Positions 46,625-58,269 of a DNA stretch of 64,000 nt are shown here, in pieces. The stretch lies in the NCBI GenBank assembly GCA_903813345.2, contig CAIIXF020000012.1, positions 20,846,184 through 20,910,183 of the forward strand, read 5' to 3'. The notes beneath the pieces are model-generated. The model did not search any database, was not told where the DNA came from, and worked only from the letters and a program-made list of their open reading frames with translations. The stretch's first letter is position 1; each line of letters opens with the position of its first letter. Position numbers and translations under genes: made by a program. The stretch comes from Owenia fusiformis. Lineage: Eukaryota > Annelida > Polychaeta > Sabellida > Oweniidae.

Positions 46625-46808
46625 TTTAATCAGCGTCGGGAGCTATTTGAAAAAGGAAAAAATTAGATTGTATGATAGTATTTGTGAAACAATGCATGTT
46701 GTTTTTTAACTGTATAATTATATGTAAATGTTGTAATTGATTTTGTGAGGAAACCAAGTGTTTGGTTTGAAACACAATAAAATCTTGAATCTTGAATCTT
46801 GAATCTTG
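46625..46808 (+). mobile_element. 3' tail of a non-LTR retrotransposon (likely)
   Basis: About 180 bp ending in GGTTTGAAACACAATAAAAT followed by three CTTGAAT-type tandem units. A 3' untranslated region ending in a polyadenylation-like AATAAA plus a short tandem repeat is typical of 5'-truncated CR1/L2-type LINE copies (family knowledge). No reverse transcriptase remains. Confidence 0.5.
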
Positions 46809-46809
46809 G

Positions 46810-47485
46810 TTTAATCGTATGACAACCAACATTTTCATGTTTAATCAAAATATGTTCATTGACAGGATCATTTAATAGTATGCCATTCAGGTTTCGGACA
46901 GATTTAACTAGCACTCTTTGATAAATCATGAAATTAAGTGACTATTGCAAGCTTTTAGCATAGAACTCAAAGGAAGGTTGGTCCAAGATGAACAACGGTG
47001 ACATCTATTATGTCAGCTTTATTCAGCTTTATTTAGCTATTTAGAAACTATACTATTTACCATGAGTGACATTCGCACAAAGCGTTACCTTTTGGTACAT
47101 TTATTCGCCATCAGCGATGTCAATAATGATCAGCAATGTCAACATATCATCAATAAACATTATATGATATACGCTCTTTCTCTGAAATCTTCCCAAACTG
47201 ATCATCATATAATTGATTTATCCAATGACAAGTGAGGTTTCACAAGTGAAATCAGGACACCCATATCCATGTTTGTTTTCTATTAAGCGTTCTCATTCTC
47301 ATTATTTTCAAGAAATCCATCATCATTTTGGTTAAAAAAGATTCTATTTTGGATCTATTTTGACAGTTTTGCTTCAGCAAGATATTTTAACAAATTGACT
47401 GTTTCTACACTGAAAAAAAAAATTTCCCGGGAATACTTGGATCGGGAGATACGCAGCGGGAAATATACATTGGAATATATATACA
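46810..47485. other. No gene recognised
   Basis: AT-rich with no recognised features. Confidence 0.4.
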
Positions 47486-47487
47486 CT

Positions 47488-48900
47488 CTCCATAAGTTTG
47501 GCAACCTTTTTTCCTCATTGAACTACGTGTTAAAGCCTCTTTCCCTTGAATTTTTATTTACTTAACCTGCGATGAAAATACTTATACTATTGATGGAAAC
47601 GTAATTTGACTTTAATTCCAATACCTCCAAATTTTCTCAATTTTTTTTCTCAATTACAATAGGTCGAAAATTGATGATAAATTTGATGAATTTTTGAAAA
47701 TCGACATTGCCATGTTAACCAATGGGAAATGGTAGGTTTGCCGCAAGTCATATGACAGAATATCCATCCATCTGAGTCCTTGCAAAAATACGAGTTAGGC
47801 AGGCAATTGAATTTGCTAACTTTATTTAACAAAAAATTGATATGTTTCTTCAGGTTCAACAAAGTTATAAGGCTTTAAAGTCAAAGTTGTTTTTCAAAAA
47901 AACTCTCCCATTGAAATAACACAGGAGGCGAAAAATTATTTTCAAAAATGACTTTGAAGCACTGTAACTTTTATATTCATCAAATAAACTAAACACTTGG
48001 TGTTTTAAAAAGTTAGACAATTCAATTTTCTATATGAAAATATTTTTTGCTGAATCTTTTACTGAAAAGATATCCTGATTTCTGATTTGCCCCGAACCCT
48101 CCATTTCCCATTGGATTACATGGGAATGACGATTTTCAAAAATTCATCAAATTTATCATCAATTTTTGACCTATTGTAATATACCAATACGCGATAACGT
48201 TTAGTTTTCGTTCAGTTTAGTTAACTCTCGTTTGAAGAGCTCTCATGTACGGTACAACATAGTCTACATCCGGGTTCTTTACCATTGGATTACATAGGGG
48301 TCCTATTTTCAATGCCGCACTGCGACTTTATTAAACATTTATGTAGAGTTGCATTTGCAGAAATGATAGGTATGTATGTAATTAAGATATATAACAAGGC
48401 TTTTTGAACTGTAATCCCCAAATCCGAAGAAATCTGTAGTTGAAAATGCCGTCCAATTTCAGTGACGTCACTGATTTCCCAAATTGCTCAGACTTCATCG
48501 AAGATCGAAAAAATATCAATAATGTTACTTCGAATCTCCGATTATCTATCTGATTATACAATAGATTGGATCATATAACTATGCTTGAGGGCTGATGGAA
48601 GATCAGAAGCTGAGAAACGTTCAGAGTATAGACTCGTTCGGCGGGCCAATGAAAATTTGTCCCTTCCAAAGCGATGCATCATGGGAGATATTTATGTAAA
48701 TTACCATCTGAACTCTTATCGCGAATAGGAGTATTGAGGAAAAAAATTGAGAAAATTTGGAGGTATTGGAAATAAGGTCAAGTTACGTTTCCATCAATAT
48801 TATAAGTTATTTCATCGCCGGTTAAGTAAATAAAAATTCAAAGGTAAGGAGGCTTTAACACGTAGTTCAATGGGGAAAAAAGGTTGCCAAACTTATGGAG
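47488..48900. mobile_element. Inverted-repeat element with CTCCATAAGTTTGGCAACC ends
   Basis: The left end CTCCATAAGTTTGGCAACC and the right end GGTTGCCAAACTTATGGAG are perfect complements. The terminal repeats run about 168 bp inward (47488-47655 and 48733-48900), both containing CCTCCAAATTTTCTCAATTT in opposite sense. The interior holds a reversed copy of the 38290-38530 repeat (47640-47870) and part of it again (48095-48175). The same terminal motif bounds a 150-bp element at 56970-57119. No transposase recognised. Confidence 0.75.
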
Positions 48901-49045
48901 GGGAGTTGTTTATCACATGCTTGGACGTATATTGGACGTATATTGGGAATATTTGAGAGAATAGGAAAATCCGCCCACGACCAAGAAAACAAAACTGGAT
49001 ATGAATATTATATGTAATAATAATACAAATATTCAATTCTATTGA

Positions 49046-49101
49046 GGTGAATACCTGTGCTTGTGGAATATCATCTTGTGAAAGTGTCACAGGTATTCAC
49101 C
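49046..49101. repeat. Small hairpin GGTGAATACCTGTG
   Basis: GGTGAATACCTGTG pairs with CACAGGTATTCACC around about 28 nt. The motif also occurs alone at about 28329. Flanks AATATTCAATT and AAATATTTGTTTTATTATAT extend an imperfect stem. Confidence 0.8.
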
Positions 49102-49104
49102 GAA

Positions 49105-49480
49105 AATATAATTAAATATTTGTTTTATTATATCACTGCCATAACATCTTCTATAATTAAATAAGTCATATATTAACATTGAAATACATTTATATTTCTT
49201 CTAACAACTACCAAATTGTAGTATTTTAATTTAAGGTTTCATGTTAACATTATAATTAATTGTACCATTGCAATGGGTCAATGAAAATGGAACAATTGTG
49301 TTCATACTCATAGTATTGGCCATGTGGGAAACAGGGTTGGGAATAAGTCATGACCGTTGAATATCATTTGATATCCACCGGAAGTCACATGACTTCCGTT
49401 GAATATCGCTAGTTATTTTTAGTCACGTGTAGGACATGGACCAATAAGAGAGTGAGGAATATGACAGTGATATAATAATC
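49105..49480. other. No gene recognised
   Basis: Includes a short inverted pair TGAATATCATTTGATATCC / GACTTCCGTTGAATATC near 49358-49405. Nothing coding. Confidence 0.35.
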
Positions 49481-50207
49481 TAAAATATTTCCACGATTGA
49501 ACAATGTGAACCAGATGACCAACATTGGTATGGGATGAACATATCATCCTTTAGTCGGTTCAGGATATTGGGATTATCCCTTGGCCAATATACTATATTT
49601 TCCCTCAGGACCCGCGGCCCCCGGGCAGATATATTAGATTTGCCTCGGGAAAATCCCAATATCCTGAACCTCATATAGGATAATCTTTATTTATCCCATA
49701 CTTGGACGTGTTACAGGTACATAAAGCCGGTTTGTAGAAACTTATATTTTCATCGGCGGGCAGATATAGCTTTACGTCCCGCTCCGAGCGGGCAGATATA
49801 GTATATCTGCCCGCTACGTCATAATCGCTGTTCCCGTATTGGTTCTTTTTCGCATACTGTAAACGGCAATGGAGAAAAACGCAGACAATCGGGATCTGTT
49901 TGATGCTTTAAAGAAGGGGAGGAGCAGTATGCCCCGTTAATAATCAAAGATTTGAACAGGAAAATCCGGCTACGGACAAGAATACAAACTGGACATGAAT
50001 ATTTTGAAATAATTCCACGGTTGGTTGCAAAATTTCTGAACTGTGGCCAATTGAACAGTGTGATTGGTAAGGGATAAACAGATCATCCTATAGTCGGTTC
50101 AGGATATTGGGATTATCCCCTGGCCAATATAATATCTACCCTCGGGACCTACGGCCCTCGGGCAGATATATTATATTGGCCTCGGGATAATCCCAATATC
50201 CTGAACC
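49480..50207. repeat. Two-part foldback repeat, tandem copies 2 and 3
   Basis: The order is hairpin (49557-49670), the CCCATACTTGGACGTGTTAC part with a 29-bp palindrome (49787-49815), then another hairpin (50096-50207). In copy 1 the CCCATACTTGG part comes first. The repeats therefore form a circularly permuted tandem arrangement with a unit of about 550 bp. The joints read through GGTATGGGATAAAC and TTTATCCCATACTTGG, which are themselves complementary. Confidence 0.75.
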
Positions 50208-50684
50208 TCATATAGGATAATCTCTATATATGTCACGCTCCTCCAGGATATCAATTCTATATCCCAATGTTTTCAAGTATAATATTTTCAAGATACGATC
50301 TGATATGGCTTGCAGAAATAAATAGGAAGTAATCGTTTAGTTGATTGAATAATGGAAGTAGTGAAGTCAATGATTTAATGAATAAGAGCAAATATTTTTA
50401 ATTTGAACAGGTCATTCTTCAAATGACACTGAAGATTAACTAAAAATAGATTGTCTATCTATATATTCTTATGCATGGGAGACATGTTATAATGTTGGTG
50501 AACTTATGATTATGATAAATCGCTTAGAAGGCGTAAATAAATGTCAATTTGACGTTCAATAAAAGTCCGTCAATAATTTACTGATTACTTGCACATTTGA
50601 AGAGGTAAAACTTACAGCAATCAACCGAGGATTTACATGTAAACTCAATTGCATTTGTTTTTCGCGGGAAAAGGTTTCTCTCAT

Positions 50685-50746
50685 TGACGTCACATATTTT
50701 TAAGCAGCTCATTATAATATTCATGAGCTGACTTTGTGGAAAGGTG
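50685..50746 (+). promoter_or_regulatory. Promoter-like module, short copy
   Basis: A perfect palindromic TGACGTCA (50685-50692, CRE consensus) followed by GCTGACTTTGTGGAAAGGTG. It lacks the CCAATCAG segment present in the other two copies. Confidence 0.45.
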
Positions 50747-51502
50747 CCAGTCGAAAGAGTAAGATTGTCATTGTAAAAAAGTTTGGCGGCTCCAGGAGCC
50801 CGTTTCTTGAAAGTATCGTCAATTACGATTCGCGGATTGACGATTTTTGTTTTCTACGATGTTGTCCACGATTTTCCAAATTGCGTTTCTCGAAGCACCC
50901 CGTCAATGAAATCGTAATCGACGACTTTAAATGCCATGTACTTGATAGCAGTTGCCTAGCAATATAACAAATGCAGTTTTATTGGCGCAATCTTTGAAAA
51001 TTAGTTTTACTGAAGAAATCTAGAAGATGAAATTAGCCTTGATATTGTATAATTGTATTTATGTTGTATTTTTTAAATTTTACACAACAGTCTGGCATCG
51101 CAAATCGGTTGAATAAAGTTGAAATTAGCATTCTTACTAATTGTGTTCTACAAGTAAAGGTAAAGTTGCACTTTCGACCAAGAAGGCCCCTGTCTTGGTC
51201 GCAGACGTATTTAGCTGAAAGGGGTTTATAAAATAATTGATATGAAGTCAATATTTTCCAAATACGGAACACATTCTTCCATTTTGATCTGATCCGGTGG
51301 ATCTGTTCTTTTAATTCAGAACATAGATTCTGTTTATAGGGAGCTTTCTTTACAAAATAGTGTCTTCAGGACACCAGAGACAACAGCTCCGTCTGACACT
51401 TTGTCGAAACTAAGAAAAAGTTTACAATTGAATTGTTAAATGAATAGGCGCACGGTATGGTAAATTATGTTAGGTATATACCTAGACTATATTCTAGGAT
51501 TT

Positions 51503-51662
51503 TTATGTCACCACCAAAAATTAAAGTGTTGACATATTGTTATGGTCTCCATTTTTGACGGTCTTGAAAGGTCTTTTTCAAATTGACAGTTTTTTCAAAA
51601 TCAAGTTTCACAATAATATTGTGAGCAACAAGGTGATGACATTTTGTCATGTTATTTGCCTT
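51503..51662. mobile_element. Short TGTCACCACC element inserted in an older repeat
   Basis: It begins TATGTCACCACCAAAAATT, continues with GACATATTGTTATGGTCTCC and ends near GGTGATGACATTTTGTCATG. Both ends match those of the 41298-42560 element in reverse orientation, without the minisatellite. The flanks (51470-51500 and 51675-51780) continue the repeat seen uninterrupted at 12590-12760, so the insertion is visible against an empty site. Confidence 0.6.
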
Positions 51663-52484
51663 GTTTTTTTTTGAAGATATGAGATCTATTGAAAAAAGTA
51701 AATCGTCACCAACGTTTAAAAGTCAATTTAAATCAGGCAACAATGGTCTACACGACATGTAATGAATATTATAAGGTTATCACAAAACTATGTATACTAT
51801 ATGTATATAATGTCATTTGTTGGCTTTTTAAAACAAGTCACAATACGTTATGTAAAAAAATAATTGAAAAAATATTAAAATTGAACGGAAGGTGGATTAA
51901 TTAATCATTTTTTTCAAATACGCAAATTCGTGTAAACTTTGTTGATTTGTTGAGTTTTCTTGCAGAAATTACCGCTATGCTTTCCCATCTGGTTTCCCCG
52001 GCAAATATTTCATCTATCCCCAGACACATTTCGTGCAGTGTTTTATAGACCAATCAGATCACAGGAAAACAATCGTGGATGGTTGACGAGTACCCTTAGA
52101 GGTGTCGTCAATATCGTCTCCATCCACGATTAAATCGTAGATTGACGATAATCGTCAAGTTTCGAGAAACGGAAAAATTTAGCATATTTTTAGAGATAAC
52201 CTTTCAATCTTTCTAATCTTTATGTATTCATCAGTTTATCATTCACCTAGATTTTTTAAGAAAATTTAATAAATGTTAGAAAAAAATCGATCGACCCTGA
52301 AGTACTACTTAAAATTATGATAGTGTACAAGTGCGCAAACAAATAAACAGACAAATACAAAAACAAACAAACAAATCAATGAATGAATTAAATAATAAAT
52401 GAAACAAGTCTTGAATGAATTAATGGAATTATAAATAATGATTTGCTGATTTTCCATAAAATTGATTTATTTTATTCTTTTCAG

Positions 52485-54262
52485 GCTGAATCAACACTTG
52501 CTCGATAGTCAAAACGCAAACATACAAAGAAGCAGTCTTAACATTTGAGTTAGTAAACGAAACAAATTAATAGCCGTCAAGGAGTAATTGGAAAATACGG
52601 CACAATCATCTTCTTACACAGCTAATTGCGAGGTCTCCGTCCCCATCAAAATTAAATATTAATCGAAGGAAACGTTGAAAAATGAAGTTTAATTTTCCTT
52701 CGATAACATGTGGATATTGTCCTACCCTCATAGCGGATCTTATTTTCTTTATTTATAAGGTCGGCCAGTCGATTTTAGAACCAAGCGTCCGGGTCTACAT
52801 TTACGAATGCGTTTGTTTAGAAGATATTGCATACAACGCGAGCATCTGCAACGACCTAAAGAACTTTCCAATGCTGGGAGAAAAGGTGGAAGTCATCACA
52901 GCCAAATACACAATGATCTATCGTCTGCTTCTGAATTTACCCGCTATTGTACTGGGGTTATTTTGCGGAGCTTGGTCGGACAAAGTTGGTCGGAAGCTAC
53001 CTGTAATGATTCCATGTTTCGGGGCGATGATTGGTGGGCTGTCATACATGATTTCAACATACAACTTAATCCCTTCAATCATTCTTATATTGTTCGGCTC
53101 GGCAGTGATAGGAATGTTTGGGAAAAGTGCGGTAATTACGATGGCCGTTCACAGCTATGTTATTGATGTGAGCGAAAAGGAAGATCGTACTAAAGCGCTG
53201 AGCAGACTCTTGGCAATGAACTTCTTTGGAATGTGCATTGGGTCTATTGTTACCGGGGGATTGATTGAGGCTGTCGAATTTACCCACATATTTTTAGCTG
53301 TTATGCTGATTAATTTGTTAGTTGTTGTGATGACCGCTCTTTGTATGAAGGAAACTGTATTTGATGGGCAGGGCGAAAGGCCAAAAGTTGACTGTTGCAT
53401 TTTTAATGTCTCACATATCCGTGATTCTGTTTACGTCCTCTTTAACACTAGATCACATCACCTACAAACGTATTTGTTGATACTGTTCGTGACCATTTTG
53501 CTCCAACAGACAGCAAAGGCTGGTGAGCAGGACATAACTTTGTTATTCGTAGAGCATAAGCCATTTTACTGGGACAAAGCTTGGTACGGATACCTTCTTG
53601 CCGTTGATTTTGCGACCTTTGGAGTTTACTTGTTTTTCGTTCTACCTTTTCTAACAAACGCGCTCAAATTGAATGATGCTACACTTATAATGATAGGGAT
53701 TGTGTTCAAAATATTGAGATTAGTTCTTATGGCATTCGGTACAAAATCATGGATCATCTATTTAGCATTTGTGCTTGGCTCGCCATGCGCTATGATAGTG
53801 TCGGGAGCCAAATCCATGATTAGTAAAATAGTCTCGGAAAAGGAAATAGGAAAAGTATTTTCCTTGATAGCATGTGGTGAAACTCTATCTAATCTTATAG
53901 GATCATTTTCATTCAATAGCATATACATTGGGACTTTTACAATATTTCCTGGAATTACGTTTCTGATAGACGCTGGGTTGTTTCTCTTTCTTCTTCTGGG
54001 TATATTTCTGTTGCGTCGAGATATGCGTCTGATGTCACATTACCATCTACTCGATGAAGAACCTATCAACAATCCAACAGACTTCCCAAACTACGGAACT
54101 GCTATTGACTATGGAGAAGACAGATTGCCCTTTGACGCAAAATTGCAAGGAGTAGATAACAAGGCAGAAAGAACAGAAGAAAAAAGCGCGCTTAAAAGAG
54201 AACCCGCTTTGCTTAGTCATACATCTGATGCTTTAAGTTTATCATTTGAGAACGATTACTGA
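52485..54262 (+). CDS. SLC46-like major facilitator transporter (coding 52682-54262)
   Basis: An intact frame of 526 residues from ATG at 52682 (A at -3, suitable context) to TGA at 54260-54262. It resembles the SLC46 branch of the major facilitator superfamily, which includes the proton-coupled folate transporter; the substrate here is not predictable. About twelve hydrophobic segments are seen, roughly at 14-27, 80-95, 107-126, 130-158, 176-196, 201-221, 262-277, 302-323, 334-352, 356-380, 391-412 and 423-445. The loop after the second segment carries the MFS motif A, GAWSDKVGRK (residues 96-105). The first extracellular loop (about 40-75) holds an N-glycosylation sequon NAS (52-54) and Cys 43, 45 and 56, as in the family. 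The tail after ~446 is polar and acidic. TTTATTCTTTTCAG ending at 52484 looks like a splice acceptor, so a 5' untranslated exon probably lies upstream while the coding part is one exon. A candidate AATAAA lies at 54569-54574. Confidence 0.92.
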
Positions 54263-54339
54263 GATAAATCGGTCTCTGGAGGATTATACCTTCGGCCCTT
54301 GGTCCAATATTTCACTACTGCCTTTTAAAATGAGTTTGG

Positions 54340-54505
54340 GAGCAAATATTTTATTCTATGGAGGGTGATTTTTGCAATGTGTATTGCCTGCAGCCCGCAG
54401 GGCGAAGGAAATACATGCTGCGAAAATTATTGAAGTGCAACAGGTATTGCCCGAACATAGAATGAAATATTTGTTTTATTATGTCATTGCTAGATATTCC
54501 CTACG
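54340..54505. repeat. Degenerate foldback just downstream of the transporter
   Basis: AATATTTTATTCTATG pairs with CATAGAATGAAATATT around a centre rich in GCAGCCCGCAGGGCG. It is related in words (AAATATTTGTTTTATTAT) to 49105-49135. It may lie in the 3' untranslated region. Confidence 0.55.
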
Positions 54506-54824
54506 ATCACTTTGCATTTTAAAGAAATATAGAATAATTGTTATAACCTGTGAACATTAATTTTAATCAATAAATATATCATCAACCCATAAGTTAACTT
54601 AATTACATACAAGTATCACAATATAGTACACTTTTCGTCCAGTGCAGTTGTCAGAATTCCCAGGCGGGCATACGTCGGGCGTCTTTTATAATCCTAAAAT
54701 TGAGGGAGCTGGGAGTAAAGTATAGTATTTTTGATCACATGGTACTGAACCAACCAATCAAATCACACGATTTCTAGCAATGATATAATAGTACAATAAC
54801 GTCATTTCAAAGGGCAATATAAAG

Positions 54825-56750
54825 GAAAAATCAGACAGACTCCATAAACTGTCCGTAGATGACCAATTCCTACTTTATCTGTGTAGGGTTAGACTAGGCA
54901 TGTTCGAAATGGATTTAGCAATTACACGGAGCCCATGTCAAGCTGCGCGCCTACTTAGGCGCGCAGTTTGTTTCGATCACAAACCGCGTGCTTAACAACA
55001 TTGCACCATTCAAGTTGGAGTCTGAATTTTGAAACGTAATTTTAAGACATTCATCCTGCATTGTTTTCTTGTTTAATGCGTTCATTCTGTGGCGAATATA
55101 CGAATCTTGCAAATACTAGCAAAAACTATGTACAAATGGATCGAAGTTTTAAAACATAAGCAGATTAATGGCATTTTCGTCACAGATTTAACGGGAATTT
55201 ATACGTAAATTGATCTAGCACTTTAAATATAAATGATATATACTTCAGACTCGTTTTATATTTAATTCCTTAAGCATTTATCATGTATAATTCAAAATAT
55301 TTCGAGATAAAACAGATAATCAGGAGATTAAAAGGAAATAAAGTACAAACTGCGCGCCTATTTTAGCCAGGAAATTACAAACTGCGCGTATACACTATCA
55401 AAACTACATATTATCATTGGAATTTCTACAGAGGCAGGTGTGTTGGTGTTTTTCATATAGATTTGGAAATTTTCCTTTATCGTCAGATTTTATGAGATTT
55501 TCATATTGAAAGTCAAAATGTATAATAGAAGTAACAATTAAACTTTTATTTCCAGATCATCATCTTGGTGGATGGACTCACATAGTACCGTATTTCAATT
55601 ATGGGGTTCTACTATTAGATACATATGTGGCTTACAAATGGCGCTTACGTTTTCTAATAATAATACAAAACAAGCTTGGATAGGCAAGCAGTTCGGAAAT
55701 ATTAGGCACGCGGTTTGGGAAATACATGTGAATATAGGCGCACAGTTTGACAAGAAAAATGTTTAAATCACGTTTATGGCGTAATTATCGTTTTGAACAC
55801 AAACTATGCTGCTTTAATCAGATGGAGTGATCCTATATATTCTAGCATACACAGACTTAATGGCTGAATAAACGGCTAATGACGATAAAAAGACATAGAT
55901 ATAACTTTACACTGTAAATTTTGAACACAGAAGTTACTTAAAACCCTTATATTGAGATAACTAGGTTTACATCGGGAACAACATTGAGTACTATGAGTAA
56001 ATTAAGTTCATCTTCACAGAATGGTGCTATCTTTAGAACGAGACTAACCTTGTATTTTTCGTATTTTGGCTCTTTTTGGGAGTCGTGTCCTCCCTGTTTT
56101 CCATTTTGAAATATGCGCGCAGTTTGTCAGAGTTTCAAACTGCGTGCCTAGTAGGCGCGCAGCTTGACATGGGCACCGTGAATTAGATTTGGTATTTCAA
56201 AATCCACCGTGTCTAATTTGTTCCTGAAGTGGGTAAATTTTCTCTACATCACATTGGGGTCCATGAACATTTGGCCAAGTAAAAACCAAATTCAGCAAAC
56301 AATGCCAGCAAAAATATCCTAACACCAGAGTGATCTTAGACGCTTTTGAGATCAAATGTCAGATGCCGAAATCTCTTACACTTAAATCTCAAACATATTC
56401 GAACTACAAATCGACAAACACGTTGAAGGGACTTTAAGGAATCGCCCCACAGGGGGCGCCTACATTCGTTAGTTCCATCTTCCATGGAAGTATTTTAGAT
56501 AGAGAAATCACTGAACGATCTTGATTTTTGCAACTCCCATTCGACAAAGACGACGACGTAATGGTGGATAAGGGATTCTTAATAAAAGATTTATTAGATC
56601 CCCTTGGTGTTAATCTAGAATCCCGCCCTTCCTTGCTCTGGAGGACCAGATGAATACAGAAGATGTCTAAAAGACGCAACAGATCGCTGCAGAGCGCATT
56701 CATGTCGAGCGAATTAGGAATTGTGAAAAACAATCACAGACGTGGGCCAA
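54825..56750 (+). pseudogene. Harbinger/DDE_Tnp_4 transposase fossil, split by an insertion
   Basis: The left part (54825-54924) reads KSDRLHKLSVDDQFLLYLCR and on to DLAI. The right part (56186-56750) continues RFGISKSTVSNLFLKWVNFL, a helix-turn-helix-like segment, then the catalytic DDE core. That core shows ILDAFEI (first Asp), KSQTYSNYKS, GAPTFVSSIFHGSILDREIT, VMVDKGF (second Asp) and IHVERIRN (Glu, after a frameshift). This is the IS5-like DDE_Tnp_4 core of PIF/Harbinger or THAP-type transposases (family knowledge). At least two in-frame stops and two frameshifts (near 56317 and 56655) kill it. The break at 54925-56180 is a separate element; removing it with one AATTA copy leaves the two halves in the same frame. 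Confidence 0.88.
54925..56180. mobile_element. CAC-ended element with AATTA target duplication
   Basis: An element of 1256 bp with termini CACGGAGCCCATGTCAAGCT (left) and the near-complement ending GACATGGGCACCGTG (right). Similarity runs inward through GCGCGCCTACTTAGGCGCGC for about 50 bp. A perfect 5-bp direct repeat AATTA flanks it (54920-54924 and 56181-56185). About nine copies of a CAAACTGCGCGCCTA-like word occur in both orientations near the ends and within (for example about 54957, 55352, 55379, 55707, 55736, 56116 and 56136). No transposase is recognised, so it is probably non-autonomous. The exact ends are set by the interrupted transposase frame. Confidence 0.9.
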
Positions 56751-56969
56751 CAGTGCCTTATTATCACTGTTTCAGCCACCAATAATATCCAATGAAGACG
56801 TTACATGTTTTTCTGCTGCAGACTGCGACAGTGGCAATTTAAGTGGTGATGATGACGATAATATGTGAAATACAGAATATGTACTATATTGTTGTATTTT
56901 GTGTAAATTAAACATGTGTGGAGGACAGTTGCTTGAGCAGAGCATGGGAGATAACGGATATACAATACC

Positions 56970-57119
56970 CTCCATAAGTTTGGTAATATGTGATTTTAAT
57001 TGGATAGTCCTCGAATATCAAATAACCTGTCCATATTTGATTTTTAAAACTGCACGTGAAATGTGAAAAGTTGGTCGAACTTCATCTTTGATGATCTTTC
57101 GGTTGCCAAACTTATGGAG
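56970..57119. mobile_element. Short element with CTCCATAAGTTTGG ends
   Basis: CTCCATAAGTTTGGTAAT on the left and GGTTGCCAAACTTATGGAG on the right bound about 150 bp of non-coding sequence. The terminal motif is the same as in 47488-48900. Confidence 0.7.
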
Positions 57120-57291
57120 GTGAGTGAAGATCGTTTTTTATGAAAAAAAAGTATGGACACTTAATTGATTTTCATAATCGTCCTGATTTAAAGAAGATTC
57201 GTGAAGAACATTTGTTTATGATCAGTTATCACTTCAGGTTTACTATGAGAATATCCCATGTATTTTTCAAGCAACATTAAGTACAGGGTGG

Positions 57292-58263
57292 TAAAAAAAC
57301 GGCAACCCTAATTTTTCCTCATATCTTTGTCATGTTTAGAAATGCCCTGATATTTGGCACACATGTACATCATTCAATTTCATACTAGACTGTGTTATTT
57401 CATGAACATTGGACTGATAGTCGCAATGATTCAGCGCTTTAAACGAGGTACCCCAGTTTTCAAATATCGTGCTGTGGGCAAACCTGCACACATTTTCCAA
57501 ACCTGTCAATGACATAACTGCATTCCTCAGCAAGTATGGCCTGAACGACACATGTGATCTTTATTTTGAGGTCAAATGTCTTTCTGGTGTTATTACCCTA
57601 CACTCTATCTTTGGGGTATCCCCACTGGTAAAGATTAAATAGGGCCAAATCTGGGATATGGGTTGCCCATCCATTGTCTGTTGTACTGCTGATAATGTGG
57701 TCATTGAAGTGGTCCCAAAGCCATTATTGTGCATCATTGGGTGTGTGGGGTATGGTTCTGACTTGTTGGAACCACTGTTGCTGCCTATCAACCCCCCTAG
57801 GTTCACCTACTAAAGTCCCCAAGAACTCCATGGGAATCACAAAATAGAGTTTGATGTTGACAGTTATTGCATATCCGTTGGTATCATCAAAGCTAAGTAC
57901 CCTATCTTCTGAGAACACACTAAATTGTGCATCTGTCCTGTCTGTGTGAAGGTGGTGCCTCTCCACTACTTCATCAAGTGCTTGGCTCCCAAGAATAAAA
58001 ATTATTAGAGTATACCAGTGCATCAAGTAGGAAATGGAGTTCATTTTGAATAACAGACCAGCTCAGACAGCCCGAAAGTTGCCATCTTGGGCATGTTGCT
58101 TAAAATGCAGTAATATTGTGACTATCAGTCCGATGGTCATGAAATATGGCAGGTTGGTAGGAAATTGAATGATGTACAAATGTGTAAAATATCAGGGAGT
58201 TATTTCTTAGAATGACAAAGATATTAGGAAAAACTAGGGTTGCCATTTTTTGACCACCCTGTA
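57292..58263 (-). pseudogene. Mariner-like element with dead transposase
   Basis: The ends read TACAGGGTGGTAAAAAAACG on the left and TTTTTTGACCACCCTGTA on the right, with TA at both ends. The terminal inverted repeats run about 150 bp inward (to about 57440 and from 58115). On the minus strand, shifting frames between 57980 and 57560 read FQQVRTIPHT (a decayed FQQDGAPPHY block) and later ALFNLYQWGYPKDRV (a decayed PDLTPLDFFLWGYLKDRV block). These are the catalytic D-containing blocks of IS630/Tc1/mariner transposases (family knowledge), here with the key Asp residues altered. Confidence 0.8.
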
Positions 58264-58269
58264 CATGTA

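Larger units (their letters stand above)
50230..52480. other. Mostly unannotated, with repeat copies
   Basis: It contains the promoter-like module at 50685-50746, then GTTTCTTGAAAGTATCGTCA to AATCGTAATCGACGA-like words at 50808-50925. Related CGATTAAATCGTAG and CGTCAAGTTTCGAGAAACG words at 52080-52170 suggest a foldback pair about 1.3 kb apart. A copy of the 12410-12760 repeat sits at 51405-51780, split by a short insertion. No gene recognised. Confidence 0.45.

Noticed and set aside
52807-53657. Other frames overlapping the transporter gene on both strands
   Set aside because: They are shadows of the SLC46-like frame, without independent support.
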